A DNA stretch of 64,000 nt. Origin: Cyanoderma ruficeps (Eukaryota > Chordata > Aves > Passeriformes > Timaliidae). Under the pieces are notes generated by a model. That model saw only the letters and a program-made list of their open reading frames with translations, was not told the DNA's origin and made no database searches. Positions 48,551 through 62,770 of this stretch are shown here, piece by piece. The DNA lies in contig VZDJ01007749.1 in the NCBI GenBank assembly GCA_008694505.1, forward strand, positions 7,907,790 to 7,971,789, written 5' to 3'. Both the position numbers and the translations under genes were made by a program. The stretch's first letter is position 1. Every line of letters starts with the position of its first letter.

Positions 48551-51500
48551 TACTGTGCTGAACTCTATACATTTATGAGCTCTTTTTATAGTACCGTTCC
48601 CAGCAGCATTCCCAGGAGCAGTCCAGCTCCAATCAGGACTGGTATGCCATTGTGTGAGGTGTTGTTCTAATTCATGTGTAAATGTGGAGTGGTTGCTGCC
48701 CTGAGGATATTACAGTGAAATTACAAACAGGATGAAGAATAGGAGGAGGTGTGGAGGAGAAGGAGGGCGGCTGCAGAGAGGTGCGCTTGTCTGGTCAGGG
48801 TTGTGGTAGGTACAGCCTGATACCAAGTGATGGGCATTTCATTTATTTATAAGTCTGCTGCCTTCAAAACAATTAGCCTCTTTGTCTTTTGTTTATGTCT
48901 TAGTTATTTAAAGCAAAATGCAGAGTAGGAAATTAATCATTCCCAAGATCCTTCTGCTCTGTGTCTAGCAATGACCAACCCCAGGCACCTCAAGTACAGT
49001 TGTAAGAGCCTCACAATGGGTAGACTTGGGATAATCTTCTCTCTACACGTTCTCATCCTAATCTTTCATTATTAGGGATTAATTTAAGCTTTGAAGCATG
49101 AAGTTAAAAAAAATATTATATTTGTTTTTCCCCCTCCTCCACTGTCAACCTTGTTTAAAATATGAAATATCCTCCGAAGCCTGTCGTCTGAGCTGTTCTC
49201 AGGGTAATCCTACCTGCTCCTTGGCGTGTTGGCCAGATCTGCAGCTTGAGAGCTACTGTGGTAGTTTTGCTTCCTCTGGTGCCAGAAGGCACTGGTAGAT
49301 CCTTTTCCCCATGGAGGTGGTTGAAGGCAGAAGCATGTTGAGCAGTTATAGCCTGGGTGTTCCCATGTCACCATATGTCAAAGCTGTGATGCTGCAGCTG
49401 GATCTCTCCCCTTTCTTTTAATATTTTAGCGGCTAATTTGCAGTTAAGCAGAACAGGAAATAACCATAAATAAATCTGGGAACCTTTGTATTAATTTCTT
49501 TTGCTAGCTGTGTACATATGAGCAGCTTGCCATTTGCATATGTGAATCTTGTCATAACAATTTTGGGAAGTGATTTGTTAATAATCAAGTTCTCAGAACA
49601 GCTCTAAATCAGTAATTGATGTAGGTCTGGATAAAGCAAGCCTTCCGCCTGCGTGTTTTGTGGAGCATTTTTGGCAAGTTTCAAGCTAGTGTGAAAACTA
49701 GCCATCAGAATAAAATTTAGGACAGCTGGGATGCTTTGCAGTGAAGACTTTTGGCTCCACAGTTCAAATAATCACAATAGCAGCTCAATTTAGCCTTTGG
49801 CTGGGTAGGTTTGGCAGGGCACAATGAAAAATAATTATTTCATGGCCTGCTTATTTGTCCCTTAACAAATAAACTCTCTGACCTATGCAGGCTTATGTAA
49901 ATATGCTGCCGTATGTGGGGTTGTAGAACACTGTCATGTCCCCATTTGGAAATATGTTTTATTTGCCCTCACGTTACAAACTTTTTTTAGAGTTCTGTTT
50001 TGGAAGCAAAGAAAGGGATAGGATATATCAGATACTGAAGCCCAGACAGCCAGGCACAGAGTCTAAAAAGCCATCTAACAGTCTTTTTTTCTGAAAACAC
50101 ATCCATTAGTATGCAGTGTTTTCACTGTTGTAATAATAAGAGCAATCATGATACGAGCAAGTCCGTCTCTTTGCAGCCTTCCCACGCGGGATGGAGAATG
50201 ACAGCTCCTAAAGCATTTGGATATTTGCCTGAATGTGTGCTGCTTAGCTAACAGCAGTTCAACTTGCTCTCCATCTTATGGCTTCCTGGATATCCTTCTC
50301 AATTTTTTCAGTGACAGCTTAAAATGTGAGATGTGGAGGGGGGAGATAAAAGCTTAGCGAAAGGCTTTTTGTGTGTGTATGTAAGGGGAAGTTTTATTAC
50401 GCCTGATGATGGAGGGATGTGCCACACTATTTTCTGTTCCCACCATTTTAGTATTTGCACTTTCTGTTGTAGTGGCTGCAGCCAACCTGTAACATTGCCT
50501 TTCTGCTTCCCCCTCTGAAGGGGGAAAATACACAGACGAATATGTATCAATGGTTTTGTCTTCTGGCACCACCATTTTGGCTGTGCAGCCGTAGAAGAAA
50601 GGCTTTTTCCCAAAGAGCTGTAAGATCTCTCTCGAACGTCTGCCGTTGCACACTCATGCACAGGCACATGCACACTTGCACAGGCTCTCGCTGAGGTGGC
50701 TATGATCTGTTTTTAATAGTGGCACTTCTTCTCAAAGTGTCATTTAAAAAAACATCAGCAGTCATGTCATGCATCGGGATGAATTTCTAAATGTAAATGA
50801 GATTCTCTCAGTAATTTATTTACATTTGTTTTCAGCACAACAAATGAGACATCACGTAGCTTCATAATTTCCCATGACCGAGTCACCAGCATGAGGTGTG
50901 TAATTTACCCTGATTTAAGATGCTTATCTAGAGGTTCTTGCAACAATACCTGGTGGGCTTTTTTATACTACTTTTTGCTGGCTTTTAACCCATCTACTTC
51001 ACCTCCTTCTCTGTATTTTCAGTTAAAAAGAAGTATAAATGTGTCTGCTTCTTGAGGCCTTTTTACAGCAGAGCTGAGAGGGACGGCTTTGTTGCCTTTG
51101 TTTAGTCTGCTATTTTCCCTGCCATTCCCTTCTCATTTGGTAAAAATCATCAAGGGTTTCCAGAACGTATCTCCATTTACATTATGATGATGCAGGAAAA
51201 CAATGCTGATTGTGGACATTTCTGATGGAAAAATGTTTGTCCAGAAATGAAACGGTGCAGTGGGAAGCATCCTGCAGTCAATTGTTCTCCCCTCTTGTGA
51301 GCTGAAATACTAAAGCTTAGGCCTGTTCTTGTCTCTAATACTGACTTTAAGTTTCTGATCTGCCTGTACCTGAAATGATACTTTGCTTGAGATGGGATGT
51401 GAACGTCAGTTTTCAAATTACATGGACACAGTCATGTACTACAAAACTCATTTATTTTAAGCCTGTAGTTAGACCATTTAGATGTCTAACTACTTGCTTA

Positions 51501-53984
51501 AGTATTTCAGGTAGGTAGATGATTAAAGGTGCAATGTACCATGCATACAATTTTGTTCCTCTTATCTTGCAGACCTGGTTACGGCTTGAGTAAAAATCAG
51601 GGCAATGGCTTTTGCTATTTTACAGGTTATCAGCACAGGAGAACTGAGATACTTGGTGAAAGTTGCTGGTAAGTCCGAAAGTGGTACAAAATGATGTAGT
51701 TTGGGATGTTGCAGTGCAAAAAATAGTGTACATCTTCACGGAGATCTGCAGGATTAACCCTTCGTGGGTGATCTTTTCCTCGCAGGGAGGAAGCATGACA
51801 TTACTTTGTGTTAATTCCCAGAGCAAAAATCAGTGTCTTCCTTTAAAATGAATAAGCATATTCCAAAAAATAATAGATTTGGACTGGTTTTTAATGTGCA
51901 TTGTACATACCAGGTCCCAGTTGATTTAATTTTGGCCTTCTGGCCATTTCCTTAACATCGCATGGGTCTAGCACCAAATTATGCTGATGGCCTGTCTATC
52001 ACCAAATTATTTACAGAACTGCGGTTAAATTATAGAAATCTTCCAGACAAGCAGTGCTCTGGGCAAATTATTTCATCAAAGTTATTTTCCATGGTATACT
52101 TAAGCAAAAGCTTACAGGAGCAACATTAATCTTTTTTTGGTATGTGATTATGCAGATGTGGTAACAGCCCCCTTTTTAGAAATAGCTTTCTACCTGGAAA
52201 ACAGAAGGAAACCATGATATGAAGACTAGTTCTTTCTGCGGTATCCTTGGTTTGAAGCAAATGTTTTATGTCAGGGAAACACAGGACTGGGGCCAGCAGT
52301 AGGATGGCCATTTCTGCACACCGTCAGCTCCTTCCAGGTCTTGGGAAATTTTCTTTCTGTAGACTTTAAACTGCCCACTTCGCTGAATTTGTAAAATCAA
52401 GTACTGCAGAAGCAGGTCAGCTGGCTGTACTAGTTCTCCATCACATCCAGGCCCAGTGGTCACTGTCCACTTTTCCAGAGAATAACATTTGTGTATGTGA
52501 AGGCAGTATAGGCATTTTCTGCATTACCCCCATCTAGCAAGATCTGAGCTGCTATATGATTATGAAACATACAAAGAGAGTATAAATCCTAAAAGCAGCC
52601 CTAACTCCCTATTGTAATTGGCATCCTTTCAGACTGTGTTCCAGAGTTTAGAAATATAGTCGGGGTAGAACATCTATATTTGGGTTTATATGTAATGGTC
52701 ATACCTACTGGTTCACTTGGAAAAATGTTGGCATAGATCACTTTTTAAGGACCTTGGGTGCAGCTTTTATGTTTAGCTCGGTGTTTTTTATCACTGCATA
52801 TTTTTTTTAGTATTCCATGTTGCTGTGTTTGCACTGTGAGACAAGAATGCCTTCCCAGCCTCTGCACGGTTGTGCGCTTTTTGTTGGGCGAATATAGAAA
52901 TTCAGGTTTTAAACTGATTCCCATGAATAAATTATTCTGGGAAAGCAGGTGCTGAAAATCTGTGTTTTTCAGACCTCTCTCTGCCCATGTACTTAGGGTA
53001 AGACTCAGCCATGTGTAGATGGCAGACTGGAATGGGACCTCTGTGCTCAGGTCCCAGATGTGGAAAATCTTCCGTGTGTGAGGAAGGGTGGCTTTTAGCA
53101 GGAACTTTAGCATGAGAGCTAAAGGTTTTTTCAAGCTGAACATCTGATTTAACTTGATTTCTGTCTGGTGTTGGGTGATGGTTGCTGATATGTGGGGCCA
53201 CACCTGGGGATCCCCCCGGGCAGCTCAGGCACGGGGACTCCAAGGCAGCTGAGAGGTGACACTCTAATAACTGGGGTTTCATGGTGTTGTTCGAGGATTT
53301 TTTTTAAAATTTATTTTTTTTTAATTGGCAGGACGTGAATATATGTGAAAGCTGGATCTCTTTTACTTGTGATCCTCAGCAGATGCAAGTCTGATTAAGA
53401 GTCCCCTTAATTTAGAAATGCTCCTAAAGACAGGAAGATACTTAAAGCAGGCTTTGTCAACAAAATGGAGGAGCTGTGCTCTCGGGGCCCATTAACAGCA
53501 GTGCCAAGATGGCCACTGCTGCACAAATACTGGGAATTGAGCTTCTACAAAACCCTAGAAGCTCCAAATTGTACATCTCACCAGTTCTTTACTCCCCCAG
53601 TTATAATCCATATCTCACTTATTGCTAGAGTCAACAGTCTAATGGTAACAAAAAATACAACCTTTCATCATCTATTGATTTTCAGTCTTTAAAAACTGAC
53701 AATAAGCTATTTTTTGTCCAATTTCTCAATAAATAGGAACATTTATTGGTTTTTCAGTTTTGTTGTATTACATTAGAATATATTTTACTGCACATTGTGG
53801 GTAATGTAGCATCGGGAGAGATGTTTATGTTCAGCAAGTAACTTTTGAAGCTGCATAGTTCAACTGAGATATGTAAACAAATTTGTAATACTAATTTAAT
53901 TTAGATTACAATGCAGAATACTCAGCTTGGAGCTCATTTTTCTATTTATTCCGTCATGATCCTCTAACTAATGGAAGAGAATTG

Positions 53985-54069
53985 CCATAAAAATAATTAC
54001 AGTAAAGGTGAACATCTACTTTCTTCCCATAAAAAATAATTGCAGTAAAGGTGAACATCTACTTTCTTC
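53985..54069. repeat. Tandem duplication of a 42/43-bp unit
   Basis: 53985-54026 and 54027-54069 are two adjacent copies. They differ only by one extra A in the A-run and one A/G substitution. Each copy contains 'cagtaaaggtgaacatctac'. The near identity shows that the duplication is recent compared with the ancient repeats around it. Confidence 0.95.
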
Positions 54070-57000
54070 TCTATCTGAGGAAGAGGCAGGAATTTTGAGG
54101 TATAGTAAGCACGGTGATATTGGGGTTTATTTCCTAGAAATCCACCACTGACAGTGTTGTATATGTTGGGCAAGTCATAAATTCTGTCTGTGTGATACTG
54201 TGTCAAATGACACGGCATAAACATCATCTTTCTCAGTGACCTCAGTTACCTTCTCTCCTCTTGAAAAAGGAGACAAATTGGGATGTGATTTAGCTGTGGC
54301 AGAACTTGGGATGTAGATCCTGAGTTGCCTCCCCACTGCCACCTGCCTTCACAGCACAAGATCACCTGGCAGGTTTTTTTCCTTTCCAGAACCTCTCAGG
54401 AGACACTGAAGATCAACAGTTACCTTTTGCTTACTCTTGTGGTGATAAATGGCAATTTGATAGTATTTTTATCTGTGCTATAAAATCAATTTAAGCTTTT
54501 GGGGTTTTTTTTTAATTAAGAAGCAGTTAATCTCTCTTCTGGTGACATTCAGTCCTACAGCCAAAGGCAGTAAGCTCTTAGATGTTTCCATTCTAGCACC
54601 AAAAAACCTGAGGTGGAGGTGCCTCTGCTGAGATGAGGATGTACAAAACAACCTCTGCTTTAAACCACCTGTGCCACCAGCACTGGCTTTTGCTGAGCCA
54701 AGTGGTTCTCTGGCTTCAAGGCTATCAAAGAGATCATCCTGGCAGGCTTCTCAGGTGAAAACATTCACTTAGATGATGAAATATTTTCCTGAACACTCTG
54801 AACAGGGAGACAGTTCTGGCTTATGTTTCATAACTCTTTCACAGTAAGCAAAGAGGGAACCATTTGGGCAAAACACTTCCTTTTGGGTGTATTAGGTGTG
54901 ATTCTCTGAGGCACAGGCCCCTTCTCATAAGCTGCTGTGGATCTTGCTGTCATCTCTGTCTCACAGGATCTGATGTACAAGGAGTTAATAGATATCCAGT
55001 GACCAAAATCATTTGTATTTCTCTTTATATACAGAAGTGAAGTGGAGCATGTAAAATTGGAAAGCAGAACCAAACCTGAAATTCTCTAACTTTATGACTA
55101 GTGTGTGTGTTATTTTCCCATGATCTTTAATTACATTCTGTTCTGGAGGGGGGAGAGGGGGAATGCTAATCTGGTGCACCAACTGGGGGAAAAACAAACT
55201 CTTTTACAGCAGGAGTCTAGATGACAGCACACAGCAAATGCAAAATCTGACATTCATATGAAAGTGAGCTAAGCAAGACCATAGAAGAGAGGCAAAATGA
55301 CTGCAGCAAGAGGAATGCAAGTGGTTTAAGGAAACCATGGTTTCTCTATTTATTGAAATAGCACAGCCGACCTTTAAGGTGGTGCTGATGCGATGCAGGT
55401 TTTGTAGAACAGCACCAAGAGAGATGGCTCTCATAAAGGGAATGTGTGATTGGATTCAGGTTCATGAGAAGCTAGGTTTAGAAGAGTATTGCCCTTCCCT
55501 CTTTGAACATATAATATAGTGAGGCATGTCTCATTGCACTGAATGGAAAGATGCTATTTTCAGGACTGCTGTTTGCTGTGCTTGCTAATGAATTTCCAAG
55601 GGGTGTTTGAGCCTTGGATATTGACTGCAGAGATGCTTGCAGTCAGTTGGAAGAGATGTGACTGAACATGAAGCTTAGTTCTGTGTGCATACAATCCTGC
55701 TCTCTGTGATTTTCCCTCAAGTTGTATATTCAATATCACTCTGCAGTCATAAATAATTTGTAGAAGTCCAGCTGTGACTTGAGGGTTTTCTACAAACAGC
55801 ATCCAGGGTGCAAAGTCACATGATACCCTTTTTCTTCTTTCACTGGCTAAAATAGCCTTTAAAAAACTATTCCCACTTCCAGTCTAAACATTAAAACCAA
55901 CAAACTGGGTGGATGCTTTTGCTGGGTACAGCACAAATGTTCTCTGCCCTGTTTCATGGTCCTGATGTCTTCTTCATCCCCTTGGCTGAGAGCTGGGTCA
56001 CAGCACACTGATGTGCTCTCCTGCACCACAGGGGCTGAGTTTCTGGGCAGAAGTAAATGTCTTTGCTAAACAGCTTGACTTAGCAGCACTATACACTTAC
56101 TATTTATTTGAGTAAGGGATGAACAGACTGTTTAAAAACCATATTCCCAGGGTTGTTCTAGTGTCATGTTTGAAAGGCGATGGAGAGTCTGGCTTAAAGG
56201 TATCCTTTGTAAATAAAGGTTTAGGAACAGGTCAACAGGACCTTGAGTCTTTCCCCTCATGTTCATTAGCCTACTCTTCAAATGTCAGTGGATTTTTTTG
56301 TCTTGGTGGATAGCCATCTTCATTATTCTGTGGGAGGAGAACCTGGGGAAGCTATGATATGTGTCAGTTTAACACCTTTGAGTGGTGTGTGAGGGCATGT
56401 GTCCTGCTCCCCAGCACTGATAACCCATAAATAATCATGGAGCCAATGGGGCAGTATGCCTTGTGCCTCTCAGCATCAGCTGTGACCGGCATGGATCCCT
56501 GGGGTGAGATCAAGGATAAAATGAACTCTTGTGTGCTTGGATGTGTTGATTATGAGCAGATCATCACTCAACACCCATGCTGTTATCACATTTTGGGCAG
56601 TTTACCTCTACCCCCAGGAACAGTTGTAGCGGTGAGCTTTAATCGGCATTCCAATTTTAAATTTACCTTCTATGTGAACCCCTACAAAATAAAAGTTAAA
56701 TTGTGCTTTGAAATAGAAAATAAGTGAAAGGTGGAATGAGAGCTTGTAAAATAATCAAGATGCTTTTTTTTTTCTTTGATAGATGCTAGGAAGGAGCAGG
56801 AACATAGTGTGACTCCTCTCCTCTTGCTCATTGTTTTTTGATCCAGCCCATTACATGCACAGTGGTCCCAACACCTTCAACCATTTCCAACCAGCTCTGT
56901 CACTCAGAAGCCAGACTTCCCTCCCATACCTTTTAGCAGTGCTGTGGCTCAGGGCATTCCCTTGGGACATCCTCTGCACTTGCTGCTTCTTAGCACTCAG

Positions 57001-58112
57001 CTGGAGAAAGCACACTGCGTCTGCCATCCAAGGCCAATGGCACACTTAAGCCGTATAAAGGCTGCTTGACATCATTTACATTTTTCATTAGCCTTCTAAA
57101 GTAGTTTCTCAAAAGGTGCAGTGGCTTTCTTAGCTTTTGAACCCCTTTGGAAGACTGTAATAATTTTGGACCACTAGTCTACTGGTGGCCTATAATTGTT
57201 ATGCAAAACATTGTCCAAACATAATATAATTAATTGCACAATTAAGATTGCTTTCTCCTCATCATCCTATTCATCAGACTCCTCATTCACACCTATAGTC
57301 AGCATCTGGCATTAACAAAGGCTGTATTTGTCACATTAATACATTCCTTTTGTAGTGAAAATGCCTTTTGTATATCTCTTTGATACTTGAGGGTCCTGCT
57401 AGCTTGTTCAGTAAGCCTGAAAACAGTGTCTAGAAAGCCTTGTAGAGTACATCCCTATTTCAGATGTTTAATAGGAATGTAATGCAGCGGTACTCCAGGA
57501 TACAAACAGCAACTCTCAGAGCTCAGAAAAGGAACCTGACACAAGTCAGCAAAAGACCCCCCCTTTCCTTAACAACATTGAGGTAAGTAATACAGTGTTT
57601 TGCTATTTTTAAAAATCTGAGGCAAATAATGCAGAATAGCTTTTCTTCACAGCGGACATTTCAAGGTCATCAGTCCTGTTAGTTTGACGTAAGGCGCATA
57701 ATCAGTTCCTTCTGATAGTCCACACCAGAACCGAGCAAACCAAACCAGCTTGCAAAGTGCAGGAGGTGGCAGGGGAAGGTCCAAGAATATTTGTGAATCA
57801 AAATGCAAGAAATGGCCTGGTACCTTTACCAGTCAGACCTACACAGAAGGTTTTGTGCTTGAGGGGGGTTAAGGGTGTGTTTGCCACTCATATAAGGACT
57901 GAGTGGGAGCATCTTTGGTTGGAAGCCTAGGAGGTCTGCAGCACCATAATTCTTCTTGGAGAAAGGAAATTATGTAAGTTTCTACTTCTGGAATCTTTTC
58001 CCACTACTCTATAAATTTAAAGAAATAAAACAAACAGAAAATTGATTTTTGAATGACAGTGAATTATTGTCATTAGAGGAACTGTAGTTTTGTGTCAAGG
58101 GAAAAAAAGCTC

Positions 58113-58144
58113 AGTGTACTATATGCTATAGTGTACTATATGCT
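58113..58144. repeat. Tandem duplication of a 17-bp unit
   Basis: 'agtgtactatatgct' occurs at 58113-58127 and again at 58130-58144, with AT between. Simple slippage product. Confidence 0.9.
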
Positions 58145-59022
58145 ACTTTCTGAAGCATTACTTAATGTACCAGTCATTGCTGGGAACATGGAGTCCTTTT
58201 AATGCTAGTCAGGTAATATGTCATTTTCTCTGTAGAAACTCTGCAGCAGAGACATGAGTTATATACTGATGTAGTTATCAGAAGATCATGTGGTAGCACT
58301 AATGTGAGTCACTACAGTGGAGTTTGCCCCGTTTGAAATTTTTACATAATTAAAGTGAGTCATTGTCCAAATTCTGCCAAAGTGCAGATGTCTTTAATTT
58401 AACATATGCAGTTCAGCTTGCATGTGCCTTCCATAGGTGAACATCTTTTCCTTTGTGCACTACCCTGAGTTAGCTCTGGCCTGGGAGATGTTCCCCTTTG
58501 CTATTCAATGTGCAGCGCTCCCACGGAATTCCCCAGCAGCTTCAGAAAAAAATCTGGAACACCCAGACCTCAAATAGTCCTCTCCACTTTGTTTTATGTT
58601 CTACTGGTAATTCTTTAAATACACATAGATAGATCAAAACAAGTGTCTACTTGTTTCTGTTATAATGAAGGATATGGCCCACATTTCCTGGTGAAACACG
58701 TTCAGTTGCCTTCTGTGACTTGTTTCTCTGGAGCAGGGCAAAGACCACGGAGAGGATCAAAAAGGTAAGGAATGTTTTTTTAAGAGAAAGCAAGCTGGAC
58801 ATGCTTACATAGGTACTGGACTTCTAAAATTATACACTTCAAGATGGTGGATGGCTTAGTTCTCAGGGGGAGTTAAACCAGGTTGCTTTAGCAGAGAACA
58901 AGACCACCACCCTCCATGCAGCTGGCTGAATCACCAGTGCTTCTGAGGATTTCACAAATCATTTGGTTTCTGTGTTGTGAAGATGACTACTCTGAGTCAT
59001 TTGGCTGAAAGGCCAAATGTAC

Positions 59023-59083
59023 CTTTTCTTTCTTTCCCCCTTTCCCTCTTCCCTTTCTCTCTTTCCTTTTGTCATATTTTTTC
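59023..59083. repeat. Polypyrimidine tract
   Basis: About 60 bases nearly all C and T ('ttctttctttcccccttt', 'cccttcctc'-like units). It could be H-DNA forming or simply a low-complexity tract. No exon follows. Confidence 0.75.
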
Positions 59084-62000
59084 CTCCCCCTCATACTCTT
59101 TCTGAACTGCAAATCTAGTTGTTCTCCATCTAATGCTGAAACATAACAAAAATGTGGTTAACCATCACATCCGGATGTAGCTTGTAGTTTTGCTGGCAGA
59201 GAAGGAAAGAAGAGGCTTATTTAGAAATGTTGGGAAATTTTCTGATTAATTAACGAGAGATAGAGAAAATGACTAAGGCTGGTCTGCTAATTTCTGAGAC
59301 ACTGGGTAAATGCTATTTTTTCTTATTTGCCAGTGCCTCAATAGGGACATTAAATAATGTTTACTACTGTAAATTCTTTCCCAGGAAGGGAAGCGGGTTG
59401 TGATACAGGAGAAAATTGTGTATTTGATTTAAAAAGTCAGGTCTTCTCCTGCAGAAGGACTGCAGCCTTACACAAGAGGGCATCATGCATACTGGTCCAC
59501 CCAGAGAGTAGCCAGCTGAAGGGCCGTAGGTTTCAAGCACCTTCTGAGAGTCCTGAAAGCTACCTTAGTATTTTATTGATGATGGAGATGAGAAATAAAA
59601 TCTTCCTGTAGTCTCCCTCCCTATGCTGTCAGTTAATACTGCCAGCAAAGAAAGAAGTTCCCACACCTTCACCTTCACTTGCTGCAGAGAAAGGATTACG
59701 CAGGTAAGCAGTCCTGTGTGCCAGGTAAACAAACAATCAGACTCAGGAGCATGTGATTTTTGACGCCCTCGGTGCCTTCTCCGTGTCCCTGTTATATTGA
59801 AGTGTTCTGTCTTCTGTGGTTCATGATCTCTAAGCTTGTTCTTCTTAACTTTTTTCCCCCCAGTAAAAATCTTTGCGGCAAAAAATGAAGCTGCATGGTT
59901 CTGCCAGAATAGTGAAGCACAGTGTCCTAAATGATGTAACACAGGTTTTGGGAGCAGGATAATTGCAGTAGTGTGATGCTTCTTTCAGAATAATTAGTCT
60001 TGCTGAGAACCAGGGTATAAAAGCCTGTGCAGAGCACAGTAATGAGGCAGTTACACCATTTCCAGTATTTGTGTGCCCCTGCATCACACTGCAGATCAGA
60101 GCAGGCGTGCCCACGGTGATGGTCAAGGAATGATTTCATCTTTGTAGCCCTGTGCCAGGACTGTGATGCAAAATACGTGGGATTCATTCTAAAGGAAAGC
60201 AGCACTCATCTTCCATACTAAACCAGGGGGCCTTTGAGATCATTAAGAATCATTTTTACAAAGGAGAGGTTTATGTTTCCGTTCATGGAGCCAAAGTCTG
60301 TTCTCATGCCCTGTTACTGCCTGGCACTTGCCCATCTAGGAATGAAATCGACTTCAGCTGCGTGCACTTGCAGATGTAGGGATTTCAATTTCAAAGTACA
60401 AACAACTCTAATATTAAAAAGACTGTTTCCCCAGTGAGAATATGGGTTGCATGAGCTTTTTGACTTTTCTGTTTCATCTTTTGATTGTATATGATATCAC
60501 CTTTTGATCTCTCTGTCGGTTTATGGGGTTTTTTTATTAGCATCACAGTGGACAAAATGTCAGTAGAAGTTAAAGTGAAAAGAGTCCTCAGAGAGATAAA
60601 GGTTGTCTTCCACTTTTCACTACATGGTTGACTCTGCTGCCCTTTTCTGTGGGGGTTTAGTCTGCTGGGGCGTTTCTTTGCTTAAGTTAAATTTACTTAT
60701 CTGTTATATAAATAAGGGATAGCCTTGGCCATTAGGTAGATCTACTGATGGAGGGAAAAGGGATTTTCTAGAGTGCCTGTGTGCCTTTCTGAGACATGGA
60801 GTTCAAAAACATCTGATAAGGTAACCTTCAGCTGGTTTTCTGCAATGACTTTTGTCAATGAGCCTTAAAAGCATTGATATTTTCAAGCATTATAGCTGAA
60901 GAGTACTGCAATGTCCTTGAACTACCCACCAGCCAAAGAATGACATCTCCAAACTCAGCTGGTGAATTCCCTTGTACTCTCATAACTGACTTTTTCCCTT
61001 TCTCTCTGGGGCATCCAGCTAGAATTACCAGGACCTTGGCTCTACCCAGTATGCAACACTAGACTGGTACCGCTCTCAGGTGCTGCCTGGATTTGCTGTT
61101 GCCCTCAGAATATTTGCTCCTATATTGTACAGTGCGGATAATCCTTTATTTAATTTTATTTTTTTAACATTTTGAAAGGAAAATAGGGGTCTCATTCAGG
61201 TCTTTCCATTTTTGCATGATAGTACAGTTGAACAACGTGTACATGTGTTAATTAAACATGCTGTCTTATCACTGTTTTGGTAAGTGTCCTGTAAATTTAA
61301 TCACTACGACACCTCTGTACACATTACAATCCTTTTAAAGATCTAGAGAAAAATCCTGGTGGATTATTCAAAGCACTAAATCACACAGAATTACAGTAGT
61401 TATTAGAGGCATTAAAACCTCTGATAAGAAGCTTTATCATACATTTTTGGCGAAGCTTAATCTTTATCAGAGATGACTGTAAATAGAAGGGAACAGTAAA
61501 AAAACTTAATAACAGTTTATTTTACAGTACATCAGTAGTCAGGTACTGTAATTACAGTATAGTTACATGTTTATTGCGTAGTAAGTAACTACAGTTTATT
61601 AGTTTTCTTGCTTTTCTATTATTGCAATTACCTGTAAGACCTGAGCCAACAAGGGGCCTTATTGTATTTCCATTTACCCTGGGTTTACACATACATACAA
61701 AATATTTACATTACATATATGTTTGACTACCTCAGAGGAGTTGAACCTGTTTACATGGAGGAAGAACAGGCAGTGGACATGCTAAAGATCTCTTCCACAT
61801 GTATATTTATCTAGATTCAGAACTATAAATGAAGGGGATCGGATTTTAATTATGGTTATATTTAGCTATCTAATTTTTTCTCCTCTTTTTGGCACTGGAA
61901 AAGTTGCAGTATTCTGAATCACTTAGATAAACCTCTCTGTTACAGACCTACTCAGTGTGTGGGTGTTTATATTTTATCTGTACATTATTTAGCTCTGTAC

Positions 62001-62389
62001 ATCCACATCTGAATACAGATTAGATTAAGTCTCTGTTAATTGTACTTGGGCTGTGTGTGCATGTCTGTGTTTATGTATTTCCAGGAGTAACCCTGAAATA
62101 TTCTGTCATTTTGAGATGTAGGCTAAGTGAAGATAGCCAATTAGGTGTGACTTCTTCTAATTTAGTGCTGTTTACCATGTTAAAGGTTCTAGTTAATTTA
62201 AGAGTTACTATGAAGCTGGCAGAAGAAATGTTCATGTTGGAATTCAGAACTTTTCTTGATAAGAAGTGATGAAGGTGTAGTACAAAATACAGCCTATGAG
62301 TGGGATGGAGTGACTTCTCCTCCTCATGCCTCTGGCAGGAGTGTAGCCATACCTCTAAGAGCTCATTTGGGCAGCACAGCCCAAATAAG

Positions 62390-62770
62390 CTACAGAGAAT
62401 TCAGTGGAAGTCCAAAGCAAAAGCAATGAGGATGATAAGAGAGCGAGGAAATGTGACCTGTCAGGAAATACTGAAGATATTGGGGGTGTTTGGCAAGAAA
62501 AAGAAGTCTCTGAGGGGCAACATGGCAAAGGGCAGTAAGAATACAAAAGGCTGTGGGAAAAGAGAAGCAGTAATTTATTCTCCTTGGTGAGAAATGGGAG
62601 GGTATGGGATGTAATTGGTTCAACAGGACCAAACAAAATTCGCATTAGATGTTAGCAATGATGTTCTAAAGCAGATAAAGTTTGGGATGTTGTGGAATGT
62701 CTTTTGTTGGAAACTTTTTGGAAACAGGCATAAATGGTCCTGCCTGGAGGCACACAAGGGGACAAAAAGC
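62390..62770 (+). mobile_element. Ancient CR1 LINE relic (ORF2 end and 3' UTR)
   Basis: The plus-strand frame near 62395-62570 reads 'LQRIQ', then 'AMRMIRERGNVTCQEILKIL', 'GVFGKKKKSLRGNM' and 'NTKGCGK'. This lines up with the CR1 ORF2 C-terminus (LE.VQRRATKMI.GL.NL.YEERL..LGLFSLEKRRLRGD.I..FK.LKG). The DNA then continues in the right order with 'attggttcaacaggaccaaa', 'cattagatgttagcaatg', 'ttgtggaatgtcttttgttgg' and 'ggtcctgcctgg', matching the 3' UTR of old CR1 subfamilies. The copy is heavily mutated, much older than the one at 37 kb, and inactive. The ends are estimates. Confidence 0.65.

Larger units (their letters stand above)
37633..62389. other. Putative first intron (part 2), no coding exon seen
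   Basis: AT-rich, CpG-poor DNA, except for a CpG-rich patch at 43.95-44.6 kb listed separately. Open frames up to about 152 codons (52745-53203, minus) lack domain signatures and have competing frames. Contents that can be supported are two MITE relics, dinucleotide and homopolymer tracts, two pyrimidine tracts, a three-armed inverted repeat at 41.5 kb and two short tandem duplications. Confidence 0.5.

Noticed and set aside
52745..53282. Overlapping 152- and 116-codon minus-strand frames
   Set aside because: Two frames compete in the same DNA, neither has a recognisable motif, and there is no splice-site or promoter context.
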